From Rhodospirillaceae bacterium CCH5-H10 (GTDB lineage: Bacteria > Pseudomonadota > Alphaproteobacteria > Reyranellales > Reyranellaceae), in NCBI GenBank assembly GCA_001557035.1, contig LSKJ01000534.1, positions 1-6,330 on the forward strand: a stretch of DNA of 6,330 bases, read 5' to 3'. The position numbers and the translations under genes are program-made. A model generated the notes under the pieces. It was not told the DNA's origin. It did no database searches and saw only the letters and a program-made list of their open reading frames with translations. This document shows positions 5,617 to 6,330 of the stretch, piece by piece. Position 1 is the first letter of the stretch; each line of letters starts with the position of its first letter.

Positions 5617-6330
5617 TGCTCGCCCGCTTCCGCGACTGGCTGTTCGACGGCGGCGGCGGGCCGGAGAACGTCCCGGAACGCGTGCGCGACGCCATCCGCG
5701 CCCAGCAGGAGCGCAGCGAGATTCTGATCGGCTGGACCCAGCTTCTGATCGTGCTGCTGGTCACGGCGCTCTATCAGGGCACGGCCATGGCCGAGGGCAC
5801 GGTCCAGGACGAGTTCTCGCTGGAACTGACCGTACTGTTCACCTACGCGGCCTTTTGCGTCGTGCGCATCGTGCTGGCGCATGCCCGACGCCTGGCGCGC
5901 TGGATGCTCTACGTCTCGGTGATTGTCGACATCGCGTTACTGATGGCGCTGATCTGGACCTTCCACTTGAAATACGCGCAGCCGGCGGCCTTCTATCTCA
6001 AGGCCCCGACGCTGTTCTACGTGTTCCTTTTCATCGCCTTACGGGCGCTGCGCTTCGAGGCCCGCTTCGTGGTGTTCACCGGGATCGTGGCGGCGGCGGG
6101 CTGGGCCGGCCTCACCTTCTACGCCGCTTCCGGCCTCGGCGGCCCGCCGAACGTCACGCACAACTATGTCGAGTACATGACCTCGACCGCTCTGCTCGTG
6201 GGCGCCGAGGTCGACAAGATGATCGCCATCCTGCTGGCAACGGCGGTGCTGGCGCTGGCCATCTCGCGGGCTCGCCATCTGCTGGTACGCTCGGTCAGCG
6301 AGGGGGTCGCGGCCCACGACCTCTCGCGCT
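5616..6330 (+). CDS. membrane-bound class III adenylate cyclase, N-terminal part (runs off window)
   Basis: The ATG at 5616 overlaps the methyltransferase stop, with GGAA at 5604-5607 as ribosome binding site. The frame is open to the last base, giving 238 residues of a longer protein. Seen: a hydrophilic start (1-35) and about six membrane helices near 37-55, 68-88, 94-116, 129-146, 151-170 and 200-218, with a short extracytoplasmic NVTHNYVEYM segment before the last. After the last helix comes a basic turn (SRARHLLVRS) and the start of a cytoplasmic part ending in AAHDLSR. Family knowledge: ERSEILIGW near the start, FYLKAPTLFYVFLFIALRALRFEARF (around 126-151) and the EG-AA-DLSR ending recall rhizobial and other alphaproteobacterial membrane cyclases, in which a cyclase catalytic domain follows. 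That domain is not in the window, so cyclic AMP synthesis is inferred from N-terminal resemblance. A different output domain (such as GGDEF or kinase) cannot be excluded. Confidence 0.72.
   Translation, partial: MLARFRDWLFDGGGGPENVPERVRDAIRAQQERSEILIGWTQLLIVLLVTALYQGTAMAEGTVQDEFSLELTVLFTYAAFCVVRIVLAHARRLARWMLYVSVIVDIALLMALIWTFHLKYAQPAAFYLKAPTLFYVFLFIALRALRFEARFVVFTGIVAAAGWAGLTFYAASGLGGPPNVTHNYVEYMTSTALLVGAEVDKMIAILLATAVLALAISRARHLLVRSVSEGVAAHDLSR

Overview
The window reads as GC-rich, densely packed alphaproteobacterial DNA. The codon use, the HspQ protein and the membrane adenylate cyclase all resemble Rhizobiales/Rhodospirillales-type proteins. The species cannot be fixed from the sequence alone. 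There are seven protein genes (the first and last cut by the window edges), one small bridging ORF, and two long palindromic repeats of a single family. No tRNA, rRNA, CRISPR array or transposase is visible, and no gene-free stretch exceeds 300 bases.

Region 1 (1-3239, plus strand) is a compact transport and hydrolysis operon. It holds the end of an ABC permease of the BMP/nucleoside-like type, a cysteine hydrolase with every catalytic position of biuret hydrolase (BiuH), a double-domain ABC ATPase, and a second, divergent cysteine hydrolase of the isochorismatase fold. The first three genes are separated by 8 nt and then overlap by 4 nt. Placing biuH between permease and ATPase suggests that the transporter imports biuret or a related ureide as a nitrogen source. 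BiuH would convert biuret to allophanate and ammonia. The second hydrolase may act on a related ureide such as triuret, but its substrate cannot be read from sequence. An allophanate hydrolase, the periplasmic binding protein and probably a second permease would have to lie outside the window.

The ATPase and the second hydrolase are separated by a near-perfect 72-bp palindrome, and another member of the same repeat family follows the hydrolase, so that gene is bracketed by repeats. A 45-codon ORF runs through the first palindrome. Its ATG overlaps the ATPase stop and its TGA overlaps the GTG of the hydrolase, so translation could remain coupled across the insertion.

Region 2 (3351-3722, minus strand) is hspQ, convergent with the hydrolase operon. 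It has a possible promoter placed so close to the ATG that the mRNA could be leaderless.

Region 3 (3921-6330, plus strand) is divergent from hspQ. It contains a metallo-beta-lactamase-fold hydrolase with a probable TTG start, a class I SAM-dependent methyltransferase, and the six-helix membrane N-terminus of a probable class III adenylate cyclase. The gaps are 10 nt and a 1-nt overlap, so they look like one operon. The pairing of a hydrolase that partly resembles class II cyclic-nucleotide phosphodiesterases with a cyclase is suggestive but unproven.
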